Shown one piece after another: positions 7,188-16,063 of a DNA stretch of 21,999 nucleotides. The translations under genes and the position numbers were made by a program. Position 1 is the stretch's first letter, and each line of letters begins with the position of its first letter. The notes under the pieces were generated by a model. The model did no database searches, had not been told where the DNA came from, and saw nothing but the letters and a program-made list of their open reading frames with translations. Source of the DNA: Dehalococcoidia bacterium (lineage in GTDB: Bacteria; Chloroflexota; Dehalococcoidia; Lucifugimonadales; Australimonadaceae); assembly GCA_021296055.1 (NCBI GenBank), contig JAGWBE010000009.1:1559-23557 (forward strand), given 5' to 3'.

Positions 7188-8308
7188 GGCGGCGCGGCGG
7201 ACAGCCCTGCGCGCCCGGTCAGCTCCACGAAACCGCGTCCCACCGTGCGCCCGTCCGGAGCGACGGCGTCCACGCCCGCCTCCCAATAGATGACGCCCAA
7301 CGCGCGGCTGCGGAACTCCGCGCCCTCGACCAACGGGCGCAGCATCACGTCGATGCCCTCGCCCGGCACGGACACCCGCCACTCCGTCTCGTAAACCGCG
7401 CCCGTGTCGGCGCTCCGCCACTCCGCGCCCGGCGTGGGTTCGAAGCGGAACTCGTCCGCGTCCAGGCGGACGGCGCCGCGCTCAGGGCTCCCCAGCGTGC
7501 CGTAGATAGCGATGGGGCGTCCGTCGCCGTGGAAGAGGCGCGACAGCATCAGGTCGCGCCCGTCGTCCAACTGAACGCCCGTCCAATCCCAACGCACCGC
7601 CACGGGTTGGAAGTCGCCCCACTGCTTGTCGAACCACCCCGTGCCGCTGACCGCCTCCACCCCTGACGGCGTGGACAGTTCCCCCGCAACGTCCAGGCGC
7701 GTGCGCGTATAGTAGTAGCTCACTCCGGCCGCGCCGAAGTCGACGAGGCCGTCTTCTCCATGCAACAACGGAGCGCCGCCGCCGGTGAGGCTCAAGTCGA
7801 AGGCGTACTCGCCTGCGCCCCCGCGCAAGCGGTACTCCCCCGCGCCCCCGGACATCTCCCAATCCCCCGCCTCGAACGCGAAACCATCCCCAGAGGCGGG
7901 CAAGGGCGCGGCCTCGATGCGGAGGCGCTCGCCCTGGGCGTGCGCGCCCGTTGCCGCGTCGGCCACCGACGCCTGGGCGACGTAGAGCGTCCGCCCGCTG
8001 TTCGGCTCCCGCACCTGGAAAAGCACGTGATGGAGCGGGAACCGCGCCCCGCTCTCCGCCTCCACGTGCAGGCTGAAGTACCACCACTCCGTCAGAAAGT
8101 CGTGGGGTGCTTCGTCGGCGGGCAGGCGCAGCGGCGGCAAGCCGTAGGGCGGCGTGGGGGTGGGCGTGGGGTCGGCGGCGCATGCCCCGAGCGCGCATAC
8201 GCACGCCAACGCGCTTGCAAGCAGCAGATAGCGGCTGGCAGCCCCCGCGCCCTGCGTCCACGCGCGTGTCATGCCGCTGAGCAGGCGTGCGCCCGTAAAA
8301 GCGCCCAT
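7184..8308 (-). CDS. Lipocalin-like (CrtC/AttH-type) predicted lipoprotein
   Basis: 374 residues from ATG 8308; ATG 8272 (residue 13) is an alternative that gives a tidier signal peptide. A hydrophobic stretch at ~27-41 ends in a lipobox, ALGAC, with Cys43 as the lipidated residue, followed by a Pro/Thr linker. The rest is the double lipocalin-like fold of the hydroxyneurosporene dehydrogenase/AttH family: EWWYFSLHVE near 74-83, FPLHHVLFQ near 90-98, and GTGWFDKQWGDFQ at 222-234, the usual signature of the second barrel. Family members are often annotated as carotenoid 1,2-hydratases or secreted hydrolases, but no carotenoid genes are near, so I infer only an exported, probably lipid- or hydrophobe-binding protein. 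Convergent with the 107-residue gene and divergent from the hydrolase gene. Confidence 0.85.
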   Translation of the reverse strand: MGAFTGARLLSGMTRAWTQGAGAASRYLLLASALACVCALGACAADPTPTPTPPYGLPPLRLPADEAPHDFLTEWWYFSLHVEAESGARFPLHHVLFQVREPNSGRTLYVAQASVADAATGAHAQGERLRIEAAPLPASGDGFAFEAGDWEMSGGAGEYRLRGGAGEYAFDLSLTGGGAPLLHGEDGLVDFGAAGVSYYYTRTRLDVAGELSTPSGVEAVSGTGWFDKQWGDFQPVAVRWDWTGVQLDDGRDLMLSRLFHGDGRPIAIYGTLGSPERGAVRLDADEFRFEPTPGAEWRSADTGAVYETEWRVSVPGEGIDVMLRPLVEGAEFRSRALGVIYWEAGVDAVAPDGRTVGRGFVELTGRAGLSAAPP

Positions 8309-8331
8309 AGGGCTACTATAGCCTCCGCGTT
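8309..8331. promoter_or_regulatory. Short divergent promoter region with symmetric -10 element
   Basis: Only 23 bp separate two divergent start codons. CTACTATAG (8313-8321) offers TACTAT on the plus strand (8314-8319) and TATAGT on the minus strand (8320-8315). Minus-strand transcription would begin at about 8308, the first base of the start codon, and plus-strand transcription near 8326. I see no -35 hexamer for either direction. Confidence 0.4.
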
Positions 8332-9234
8332 ATGACTACGCGCCTGCGCAAGAGTCTCGGTATCCTGATAGCCGCCCTCGGCGTGCTCCTCGCCGTCTAC
8401 GCCCTCGCGTCGTGGTACATCGTCGGCCAGGGCCTGGTCGCCGAGGCGGTTCCTATCGAGCACACCCCTGCCGCCGCCTACGAGGAGGTCTCCTTCTCCC
8501 CGCGCGGCTGGGAAGAGATCACGTTGCGCGGCTGGTGGCTCCAAGCGCCGGAACCTGCATTGACCATCATCTGGCTCCACGGCCTCGACTCGAACAAGGG
8601 CAGCCGCATCGACGTAGTCAACGGCCTGCGCAGCGCGGGGTTCAACGTCCTCGCCTTCGACTTTCGAGGCCACGGCGAGTCGGACAAGGCGCCCATGGGC
8701 GCGAGCATCCACGAACAGGACGACCTGCTCGGCGCCATCGATTGGCTTGAGCGCGAACGGAGCGTCTCCATCGACCAGGTGGGCCTGCTCGGCCTCAGCT
8801 ACGGCAGCGCCGTCGCCCTGCTCACGGCGGCGCGCGAGCCGCGCCTGCGCGCGGTCATGGTCGACTCCGGCTACGCCAGCCTGACCGAGCTGATGACCGG
8901 CGAGGTCGCCGACCGCACAAGCGCTCCCGAGCCCGTCGTAACCGCGCTCAAGCCAGGCATCCTCCTCACCGCGCGATTCTCCCGCGGCCTGAACCTCAAC
9001 GACGCGGAGCCCATAGCGGCAGCAGCAGCGCTCGACTTCCCCATCGCGCTCGTCCACTGCCGCGCCGACGAACGCGTCCCGCCCGAGCACAGCCGCCGCA
9101 TCCGCGCCGCCGCCCCGCAAGCCTCCACTCTCACCATCGTCGACGACTGCGAACACGGACGCGCCTCCGAAGCCGAAGGCGCCGCCTACGTACACCGCGC
9201 CACAACCTACTTCCACGCCCGCCTGCGCCGGTGA
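8332..9234 (+). CDS. Membrane-anchored alpha/beta hydrolase
   Basis: 300 residues. An N-terminal membrane helix (~9-30) would tether the protein, with the hydrolase domain on the outer face (inferred). The fold is complete: oxyanion-loop HGLDSNKG at ~83-90, FDFRGHGESD at ~109-118, nucleophile elbow GLSYGSA with Ser156, acid Asp246 in CRADERVP, and His275 in DDCEHG. The family (BAAT/FrsA/Bem46-like serine hydrolases) covers esterases, thioesterases and peptidases; substrate unknown. The ATG at 8332 begins the basic head of the membrane segment. It is divergent from the lipocalin-like gene across 23 bp, which suggests shared control and perhaps a related cell-envelope role. Confidence 0.88.
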   Translation: MTTRLRKSLGILIAALGVLLAVYALASWYIVGQGLVAEAVPIEHTPAAAYEEVSFSPRGWEEITLRGWWLQAPEPALTIIWLHGLDSNKGSRIDVVNGLRSAGFNVLAFDFRGHGESDKAPMGASIHEQDDLLGAIDWLERERSVSIDQVGLLGLSYGSAVALLTAAREPRLRAVMVDSGYASLTELMTGEVADRTSAPEPVVTALKPGILLTARFSRGLNLNDAEPIAAAAALDFPIALVHCRADERVPPEHSRRIRAAAPQASTLTIVDDCEHGRASEAEGAAYVHRATTYFHARLRR

Positions 9235-9253
9235 GGGGCGAGAGACGAGCGCC

Positions 9254-9282
9254 TTGACGCAGTGAGCGCTTCTCTCGATAAT
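9254..9282 (+). promoter_or_regulatory. Promoter for the hepT-like gene
   Basis: TTGACG (9254-9259), a 17-nt spacer and GATAAT (9277-9282). Predicted transcription start is near 9289, giving a leader of about 39 nt before ATG 9328. Confidence 0.7.
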
Positions 9283-9327
9283 TCCCTTGAGGCGCTAACG
9301 AAGGATTTCGGGCAAGAGGCATAGACC

Positions 9328-9750
9328 ATGACCATCAACACCGATTTCCTCGTCCGCTGCATCGCCACGCTGGAAACGGCCTACGAGCAGCTCCGGCAGC
9401 GTGAGCAGGCCGACCCTCTTTACGACATCTTCTGCGCAGCCTCCGTCAAGGAGTTCGAGCTTGTGTTGGAGCAGTCGGGCAGCCTGCTGAGGAAGCGCCT
9501 GCGCCCCTACTTCGCGTCCAACAGGCAGGCGGATGAGCTGCCATTCAGGGTTGCCTTCCGCTACGCAGCAAAGCACAACCTCTTACCGGTGGACGCATGT
9601 GAACGCTGGTTCAAGTACGGCGACAACCGGAACAACACGGCGCACGACTACGGCGAGGGGTTCGCGGAGGCGACGCTGCGGCTGCTGCCTAACTTCATCG
9701 CCGACGCTAAAGCGTTGGCGCGCGTCATAGCGGAGGGCGGCGATGACTGA
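9328..9750 (+). CDS. HepT-type HEPN ribonuclease toxin / HI0074-like nucleotidyltransferase substrate-binding protein
   Basis: 140 residues, the usual length for HI0074/HepT proteins, which are helical bundles that normally pair with a minimal nucleotidyltransferase (MntA, HI0073-like). In characterised MntA-HepT pairs HepT is an RNase toxin neutralised by AMPylation of a tyrosine. The HEPN motif RX4HXY is intact here as RNNTAHDY (Arg101, His106, Tyr108). An ideal promoter precedes it and AGAGG stands 8 bases before ATG 9328. The expected mntA partner is missing: upstream is a complete hydrolase gene, and downstream only a 18-codon reading frame overlaps the stop. The gene could be an orphan toxin, be controlled in trans, or have a non-toxic role. 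Confidence 0.82.
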   Translation: MTINTDFLVRCIATLETAYEQLRQREQADPLYDIFCAASVKEFELVLEQSGSLLRKRLRPYFASNRQADELPFRVAFRYAAKHNLLPVDACERWFKYGDNRNNTAHDYGEGFAEATLRLLPNFIADAKALARVIAEGGDD

Positions 9751-9799
9751 CCGCCTCGCGCTGCTCTTCCGCCGCCCCCGGCGCGGTGGCGGGGCGTAG
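9743..9799 (+). other. Tiny overlapping reading frame at the expected mntA position
   Basis: ATG 9743 sits 8 bp inside the hepT-like gene and opens an 18-codon frame (MTDRLALLF..., ending TAG 9799). The placement is where a coupled partner gene would begin, but nothing recognisable of the nucleotidyltransferase (no GSxARG motif) is present here or in the following 100 bp. It may be the remnant of a deleted partner start or just chance. Confidence 0.2.
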
Positions 9800-9895
9800 A
9801 GCGTAGGAGCGGGCGTGAACCGCGAGGGGCGGCTGGGGGATGGCGTTAGGCTATCATGTCTGATGTCTACGCCCGGCGAGGATTTCGGAGAGTGA

Positions 9896-9924
9896 TTGAC
9901 AAAGGGAGTACACGGTGGTAAGAA
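9896..9924 (+). promoter_or_regulatory. Promoter of the AT-rich inserted gene
   Basis: TTGACA (9896-9901, perfect -35), a 17-nt spacer and TAAGAA (9919-9924; TAAGAAT overall). Transcription would start near 9931, about 43 nt before the first ATG at 9974. Confidence 0.6.
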
Positions 9925-9973
9925 TCGTGTCAGGACAATCTGGGTGAAAATTCAGAAAGGTGAAGTAGTATTT

Positions 9974-10117
9974 ATGACTAACTCCATCCAATCAATATGG
10001 GATAACGAGAACGCAACTATGAAAGTGTCAGAGTCCGGGGATCCAGTGGCCTATATTGGCGAATCCGCTCGTGCGGGCGGGTCCTACATGATCGCTATGG
10101 ATGAGCCATACACATAA
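9974..10117 (+). pseudogene. 5' fragment of the deoxyribosyltransferase-like gene, ended by an in-frame TAA
   Basis: 47 codons from ATG 9974 to TAA 10115-10117. The next reading frame (10151-10957) is in the same frame, and translation directly across the TAA gives a continuous sequence (...DEPYT-stop-ITLLSDEERARLTTWMVDQ...). Both pieces share the low GC content that sets them apart from flanking genes. I therefore read this as the N-terminal part of one gene of about 327 codons, split by a nonsense change or a base-call error. It could instead be a small independent gene; I recognise no domain in it. Confidence 0.5.
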
Positions 10118-10150
10118 ATCACACTTCTCTCCGACGAAGAAAGGGCTCGC

Positions 10151-10957
10151 TTGACCACATGGATGGTAGACCAGCGGCTTCAAGGGAATAATCTTCCAGT
10201 TATCACAAAGGGAATCGTCGATTACATCAAAAGTAAGTCGCCACTTTCAATTCCGGTTCGCGCAGTTAGATTGCTCCAGTTTATAAGCAAAGAGACTTCC
10301 CATATTGGAGCTAGTTTTAGTCTAATGCCAGAGACCTTGGCTGTCTATGCCTGGTCTGAATCAACTACGGAAAATGAAGTAGCGTTCCTTATTGACTTTC
10401 TGTTGAAGAAGGGTTGGCTAGACGCAAGACTGGGCGTAGGGCAGGTACGTTATGGAGAATTCAGAGTCCCCGCTTATGTAAGAGTTACGGTAGAGGGTCA
10501 CGGTCAGCTTGAACGACAAGAAGTGGCTCTTGGTTCTTCCCAGGCTTTCATAGCTATGTGGTTTGACAGGACTATGGATACAGTATTTGAAAATGGCATA
10601 AGCCCAGCGGTTGAAGACGCTGGGTATGTCCCTATGCGAATAGATCGAAAATCTGACCTTAACAAGATTGATGACGAAATAATCTCAGAAATTCGTCGCT
10701 CTCGATTCTTAGTAGCTGACTTCACATATGGAGACGAAGGAGTAAGAGGCGGGGTCTACTTCGCGGCAGGCTTTGCAGAAGGTTTGGGCATACCTGTCAT
10801 CTATACCTGCCGCAAAGATATGCTGGATAAGCTGCATTTCGACACGCGGCAATACGCGCATATCGATTGGGAAACACCTGAGGAACTGCGCACCAAGCTC
10901 AAGAACAGAATCTTGGCTCGAATCAGGCAAATCTCAACTCCCCGGGCAAAGCCATAG
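10151..10957 (+). CDS. Protein with C-terminal nucleoside 2-deoxyribosyltransferase-like domain, probably degraded
   Basis: 268 residues if started at TTG 10151 (AAAGGG five bases upstream). Residues ~1-125 look like a helical or winged domain of unknown role. Residues ~130-242 match the Rossmann-like domain found in proteins related to nucleoside 2-deoxyribosyltransferases: QAFIAMWFD (131-139), IDDEIISEIRRSRFLVADF (173-191), GGVYFAAGFAEGLGIPVIYTCR (200-221). In the family the position of Ala205 is usually Glu (FEAG/YEAG), the likely nucleophile; here the codon is GCG, one base from GAG. The frame continues upstream beyond an in-frame TAA at 10115. GC content is clearly below all neighbouring genes, a sign of acquisition. 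Such domains occur in bacterial conflict systems, but that role here is inference. Confidence 0.7.
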   Translation: MTTWMVDQRLQGNNLPVITKGIVDYIKSKSPLSIPVRAVRLLQFISKETSHIGASFSLMPETLAVYAWSESTTENEVAFLIDFLLKKGWLDARLGVGQVRYGEFRVPAYVRVTVEGHGQLERQEVALGSSQAFIAMWFDRTMDTVFENGISPAVEDAGYVPMRIDRKSDLNKIDDEIISEIRRSRFLVADFTYGDEGVRGGVYFAAGFAEGLGIPVIYTCRKDMLDKLHFDTRQYAHIDWETPEELRTKLKNRILARIRQISTPRAKP

Positions 10958-10983
10958 CCGTGCTTCCTAGACCGGGCTGACCC

Positions 10984-12168
10984 CTACCCCACCCTCACTC
11001 TTGACCGGAATATCCCGAACGACGACGTATACCCATGCAAGTACGTCGTCCCTCCCACCGGCCCAATCTCCCCGTTGCAGAAGAACCCGCCCACCGGCGC
11101 CGCGCCTACCTCGTCGCGGAAGACGCCGCTGTCGTGACCCGGCTCGCCGTAGAGGCCGCGCCCGCGCCCCGTGCATGAGAAGAGCAGCGCCCCCGTCGCG
11201 CCTCCCTGCCGCGCATACCCCCGCAGCAGCGCCCGCAGATCGTCAGCCGACGTCTGCGCGTCCCGCACATGGAAGCGCACCACCTGCCCCTCGCTCGGAA
11301 GCGCGCCCACCGCCAGCAGCCCCCTATCCGGATCGGCGCCCAGCAGATTGCGGATGAGGTACTCCCCCGGATCCTCCGCGTCCACCCCGGCGGCGGGCGC
11401 CAAACCGATGAACAGGTTCCGCTGCGCCAGGCGCTGCTCGTCCGGCGCCATCGCCGCGAACGTCTCTTGGAGCACCTGGAGCGCCGGCTCGCCGTCCAGC
11501 TCCGCCAGGAGGTTGCGCTCCGCGCTCGTAACGCGCAGCGCCCTGCCCACCGGACGGCAGCCCTGCGCCACGATGGTGTCCATCACCACGTTGCCCGACA
11601 GCGCCACGCCGACGGCGCCGCCCGCGAGCGCGCCCTCGTCCGCGTAGAGCGCCTGCACGTTCGGGCGTTGCGCGCCGCTCGCCAACCCCCCGATCTTCGC
11701 CGACCCAGGGAAAGCGAAGTCCAGCCCCGCCAGCAGCTCCTCCCCGTCGATGGAGAAAGGATCGGGCAGCAGGATGAAGTGCGGCTCCGCCTCCGGCGCA
11801 ACCCCCGTCAAGCGCGTCCAAGCGTCCGGCGGCGCGTCGGGAGACGGCATCGTGTCCTTGTCGAAGTGAAACGGGTTGACCGCCACGCCCGGCAGGTGAG
11901 CGGCGGTCAGCGAGAAGGCCGAGCCCTCCTCGACCTCCTGCCCCGCGCCGATGACTCCCGCCCCCGTGCAGCCGATGATGACCGCGCCCGCGAAACGGCG
12001 CCGCAGCGCGGGAACGATCTCGTCGCGCTGCGAGACGTAGTGCATCGTCGTGAAGGCGAGGAGCAGATCCGGCGCCGCGCCGCCCAGGTCGGCGTTCATC
12101 GCCGCGGCCAGTTCCTCAACCGCGTCCTCGACCGACACCTGCTGCGAAATGGCGGACGCCCAGCGCAT
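10984..12168 (-). CDS. FIST-domain signal transduction protein
   Basis: 394 residues from ATG 12168. The open frame extends to 12258, but MRWASAISQQ is a typical FIST N-terminus and the upstream part is low-complexity. The FIST_N domain spans ~20-215 (for example LLLAFTTMHY and GAVIIGCTGAGVI) and FIST_C ~216-375, ending with GALLFSCTGRGRG and PVGGFFCNGEIGPVGG. FIST domains are thought to bind small ligands such as amino acids and usually act as sensory inputs; as a stand-alone protein without kinase or GGDEF domain its output is unknown. A TATACT -10-like element (12181-12176) would place transcription at or next to the ATG, so the mRNA may be leaderless. It is divergent from nusA and convergent with the AT-rich gene. 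Confidence 0.9.
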   Translation of the reverse strand: MRWASAISQQVSVEDAVEELAAAMNADLGGAAPDLLLAFTTMHYVSQRDEIVPALRRRFAGAVIIGCTGAGVIGAGQEVEEGSAFSLTAAHLPGVAVNPFHFDKDTMPSPDAPPDAWTRLTGVAPEAEPHFILLPDPFSIDGEELLAGLDFAFPGSAKIGGLASGAQRPNVQALYADEGALAGGAVGVALSGNVVMDTIVAQGCRPVGRALRVTSAERNLLAELDGEPALQVLQETFAAMAPDEQRLAQRNLFIGLAPAAGVDAEDPGEYLIRNLLGADPDRGLLAVGALPSEGQVVRFHVRDAQTSADDLRALLRGYARQGGATGALLFSCTGRGRGLYGEPGHDSGVFRDEVGAAPVGGFFCNGEIGPVGGTTYLHGYTSSFGIFRSRVRVG

Positions 12169-12202
12169 GGCGCGGAGTATAGCAACGTCCCCGCGCCCCC
12201 AT

Positions 12203-12226
12203 CCCTCCCGAACGGGGGCGGGAGGG
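12203..12226. other. Perfect GC hairpin between FIST gene and nusA
   Basis: CCCTCCCG (12203-12210) and CGGGAGGG (12219-12226) form an 8-bp perfect inverted repeat around an 8-nt loop. It lies upstream of both divergent genes, just outside the nusA promoter. No T-tract follows on either strand, so it could be an operator rather than a terminator. Confidence 0.4.
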
Positions 12227-12251
12227 AGTGAGAAAGCGCCGCGTTGCAATG

Positions 12252-12280
12252 TGGACAAGCGCGCCGCGCCGGGCTATCAT
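12252..12280 (+). promoter_or_regulatory. Promoter of the nusA operon
   Basis: TGGACA (12252-12257), a 17-nt spacer and TATCAT (12275-12280). Predicted start is near 12287, with an untranslated leader of about 80 nt. Confidence 0.65.
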
Positions 12281-12291
12281 TGCCCGCAGGG

Positions 12292-12311
12292 GAGTGGGCG
12301 CAGGCCCACTC
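12292..12311 (+). promoter_or_regulatory. Hairpin at the 5' end of the nusA leader
   Basis: GAGTGGGC (12292-12299), loop GCAG and GCCCACTC (12304-12311) make a perfect 8-bp stem followed by TCTCGTTTGT. It would form within the first bases of the transcript. It may be a weak attenuator, a stabilising 5' stem, or a NusA autoregulation site; the sequence alone does not decide. Confidence 0.45.
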
Positions 12312-12367
12312 TCTCGTTTGTAGGCGGACACGGCCAGGCAAAAGCGCACGGAGGAGGCCTCGAATCG

Positions 12368-13939
12368 ATGAAGAGCGATTTCCTCATCGCGGTAACGCAG
12401 CTTGCGGCGGAGCGCAACCTGCCGCGCGACATGGTCATCTCCGCCGTCGAGGCCGCCCTCGTCTCCGCCTACAAGAAGAACAGCACCCCAGGCAGCGGCG
12501 ACATCAAGGTCGTCCTCGACCCCAACTCCGGCGACGTGTCCGTCTTCCAACTCAAGACCGTCGTGGCGGAGATCGAGGACGAGTCCACCGAGATGACCCT
12601 CGCCCAGGCCAAGCGCGCCCGCAAGGGCACGCCCGTCGCCGTCGGTGATGTGCTCGAGTTCCAACTCGAGCCCCAGCTCGCCGGCCGCATCGAAGCGCAG
12701 ACCGCCAAGCAGGTCGTCATCCAACGCCTGCGCGAGGCGGAGCGCGAACTCGTCTTCGCCGAATTCTCCGGGCGCGAGGGCGAGGTCTTCACTGGGACAG
12801 TCCAACGCTCCGAGGCCCGCTACGGCGGCCCTGTCACCCTCGACCTCAACGGGCGCGCGGAGGCCATCCTGCCCCACGAGCAGCAATCTCCCTACGACCG
12901 CTACCGCCCCGGCGCGAAGGTCAAGGTCATGGTCTCCTCCGTCGAGCGCACCAGCCGCGGCCCCGAGATCATCGTCACCCGCGCCGAACCCGGCCTCCTG
13001 CGCCGCCTCTTCGAGATGGAAGTGCCGGAGATCTACAACGGCATCGTCGAGATACGCGCCATCGCCCGCGAGGCCGGCTCTCGCAGCAAGGTCGCCGTCA
13101 TGGCCGCCCAAGACGGCGTCGACCCCGTCGGCGCGTGCGTCGGCCTGCGCGGCATCCGCATCCAGAACATCGTCAACGAACTCCAGGGCGAGAAGATCGA
13201 CGTCATCCAGTGGTCGCGGGACCCCGCCGTCTTCCTCTCCAACGCACTCAGCCCCGCGCAGCCTCTCAGAGTCGACCTCAGCCCCGACGAGCGCTCCGCC
13301 GTCATCGTCGTCCAAGACCGCCAACTCACCCTCTCCATTGGACGCGAAGGGCAGAACGCGAGGCTCGCGTCCAAACTCACCGGCTGGAACATAGACATCA
13401 AGAGCTCCGCGGAGATCGAGTACGAGCGCCTCAGGACCGACATCGAGGAGAAGGAAGCCGCTGCGTCCGCTGTCGCCGTAGCCGCGCCCGAAGACGCCGC
13501 CGACGCCCCAGGCCCAGCCGAGTCCATCGACGAGGTGGCCTCCGAACTCAACGCCATGCAGGAGATCGCGGCGGTCATCGAACCGGAAACCGAAGTCGCC
13601 CCTGCGATGGACGCGGACATCATCGGCGCGCCCGACCTCTCCGAACCCGTGCCTACGCCGGGCGGCCTCAGCGCCGAGGAGATCCTCGCGCTCGAATCGC
13701 TCGAGCTCGCCAACCAACAGCAGGCCGCCGAACCCGAAGAGGTGGTCGAGGAGGCGGCGCTGGACGAAGACCTCTGGAAGATGCCCGAGGCGTCGGGCGG
13801 CCTCACCGGCATCCGCTTCGCCGAAGACATCATGGGCGACGCCCCTCGAGGCGGTGGGAGGCGGCGCGGCGGCGGGCGGCGCGCCCCCCAAAGACCGCCG
13901 AACCGCCGCGGCGGAGCACCCCCAACCTCACGCCCCTAG
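12368..13939 (+). CDS. nusA: Transcription termination/antitermination factor NusA
   Basis: RNA polymerase-binding factor that modulates pausing, termination and antitermination. 523 residues from ATG 12368, preceded by a strong GGAGGAGG at 12350-12357. Domains: N-terminal polymerase-binding domain (~1-130), S1 domain (~136-205, GEVFTGTVQR onward), KH1 (~230-290, loop VGLRGIRIQ) and KH2 (~300-347, SIGREGQNARLASKL). Beyond KH2 there is a long acidic tail (~350-490) with SAEEILALESLELA, then a basic Gly/Arg-rich end (~494-520, RGGGRRRGGGRR). Such tails are not part of the core family and may bind RNA or polymerase. rimP, commonly upstream of nusA, is not here: the upstream neighbour is a divergent FIST gene. 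Confidence 0.97.
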   Translation: MKSDFLIAVTQLAAERNLPRDMVISAVEAALVSAYKKNSTPGSGDIKVVLDPNSGDVSVFQLKTVVAEIEDESTEMTLAQAKRARKGTPVAVGDVLEFQLEPQLAGRIEAQTAKQVVIQRLREAERELVFAEFSGREGEVFTGTVQRSEARYGGPVTLDLNGRAEAILPHEQQSPYDRYRPGAKVKVMVSSVERTSRGPEIIVTRAEPGLLRRLFEMEVPEIYNGIVEIRAIAREAGSRSKVAVMAAQDGVDPVGACVGLRGIRIQNIVNELQGEKIDVIQWSRDPAVFLSNALSPAQPLRVDLSPDERSAVIVVQDRQLTLSIGREGQNARLASKLTGWNIDIKSSAEIEYERLRTDIEEKEAAASAVAVAAPEDAADAPGPAESIDEVASELNAMQEIAAVIEPETEVAPAMDADIIGAPDLSEPVPTPGGLSAEEILALESLELANQQQAAEPEEVVEEAALDEDLWKMPEASGGLTGIRFAEDIMGDAPRGGGRRRGGGRRAPQRPPNRRGGAPPTSRP

Positions 13940-13960
13940 GCGTGGCAGCGGGAGGGCGGT

Positions 13961-14251
13961 TTGCGGCCCAAGCACGCACCACAACGCACCTGCGCCGTCT
14001 GCCGCGCCAAGACGGACAAGCGCAGCCTCGTCCGCATCGTCCGCACGCCGGAGGGCGCCGTGCTTGTCGACGAGACCGGCAAGCGCAACGGACGCGGCGC
14101 TTACCTCTGCAAACGCCCCGCGTGCTGGGCCGAAGCGTCCGCTCGCAGCAGCCGCCTCTCCTCGGCGCTCCGCGCGGAGATAGCGCAGGACGACATGGAG
14201 CGGATAGCGGCCTACGGAGCCGCCCTAGCCGAGGAGCCGCAGCCCGCCTAA
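13961..14251 (+). CDS. ylxR: YlxR family RNA-binding protein (DUF448)
   Basis: 96 residues from TTG 13961, with GGGAGG at 13950-13955 five bases upstream. The YlxR signature near the N-terminus is clear: RTCAVCRAKTDKRSLVRIVR at ~9-28, then NGRGAYLCKRPACW at ~43-56. The fold is a small alpha/beta RNA-binding domain; members are reported as nucleoid- or RNase P-associated regulators in some bacteria. Its position between nusA and infB is the standard one and supports the call despite the unusual start codon. Confidence 0.93.
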   Translation: MRPKHAPQRTCAVCRAKTDKRSLVRIVRTPEGAVLVDETGKRNGRGAYLCKRPACWAEASARSSRLSSALRAEIAQDDMERIAAYGAALAEEPQPA

Positions 14252-14276
14252 CGGGGCGGAACGAGAGGAGAACAGG

Positions 14277-16046
<1,770 letters not shown>

Positions 16047-16063
16047 CGGCCCCCGAGGCTCTC

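Noticed and set aside
12116..13891. 591-codon open frame on the minus strand opposite nusA
   Set aside because: Low-complexity Gly/Asp/Leu sequence mirroring nusA codons; no domain and no start signals.
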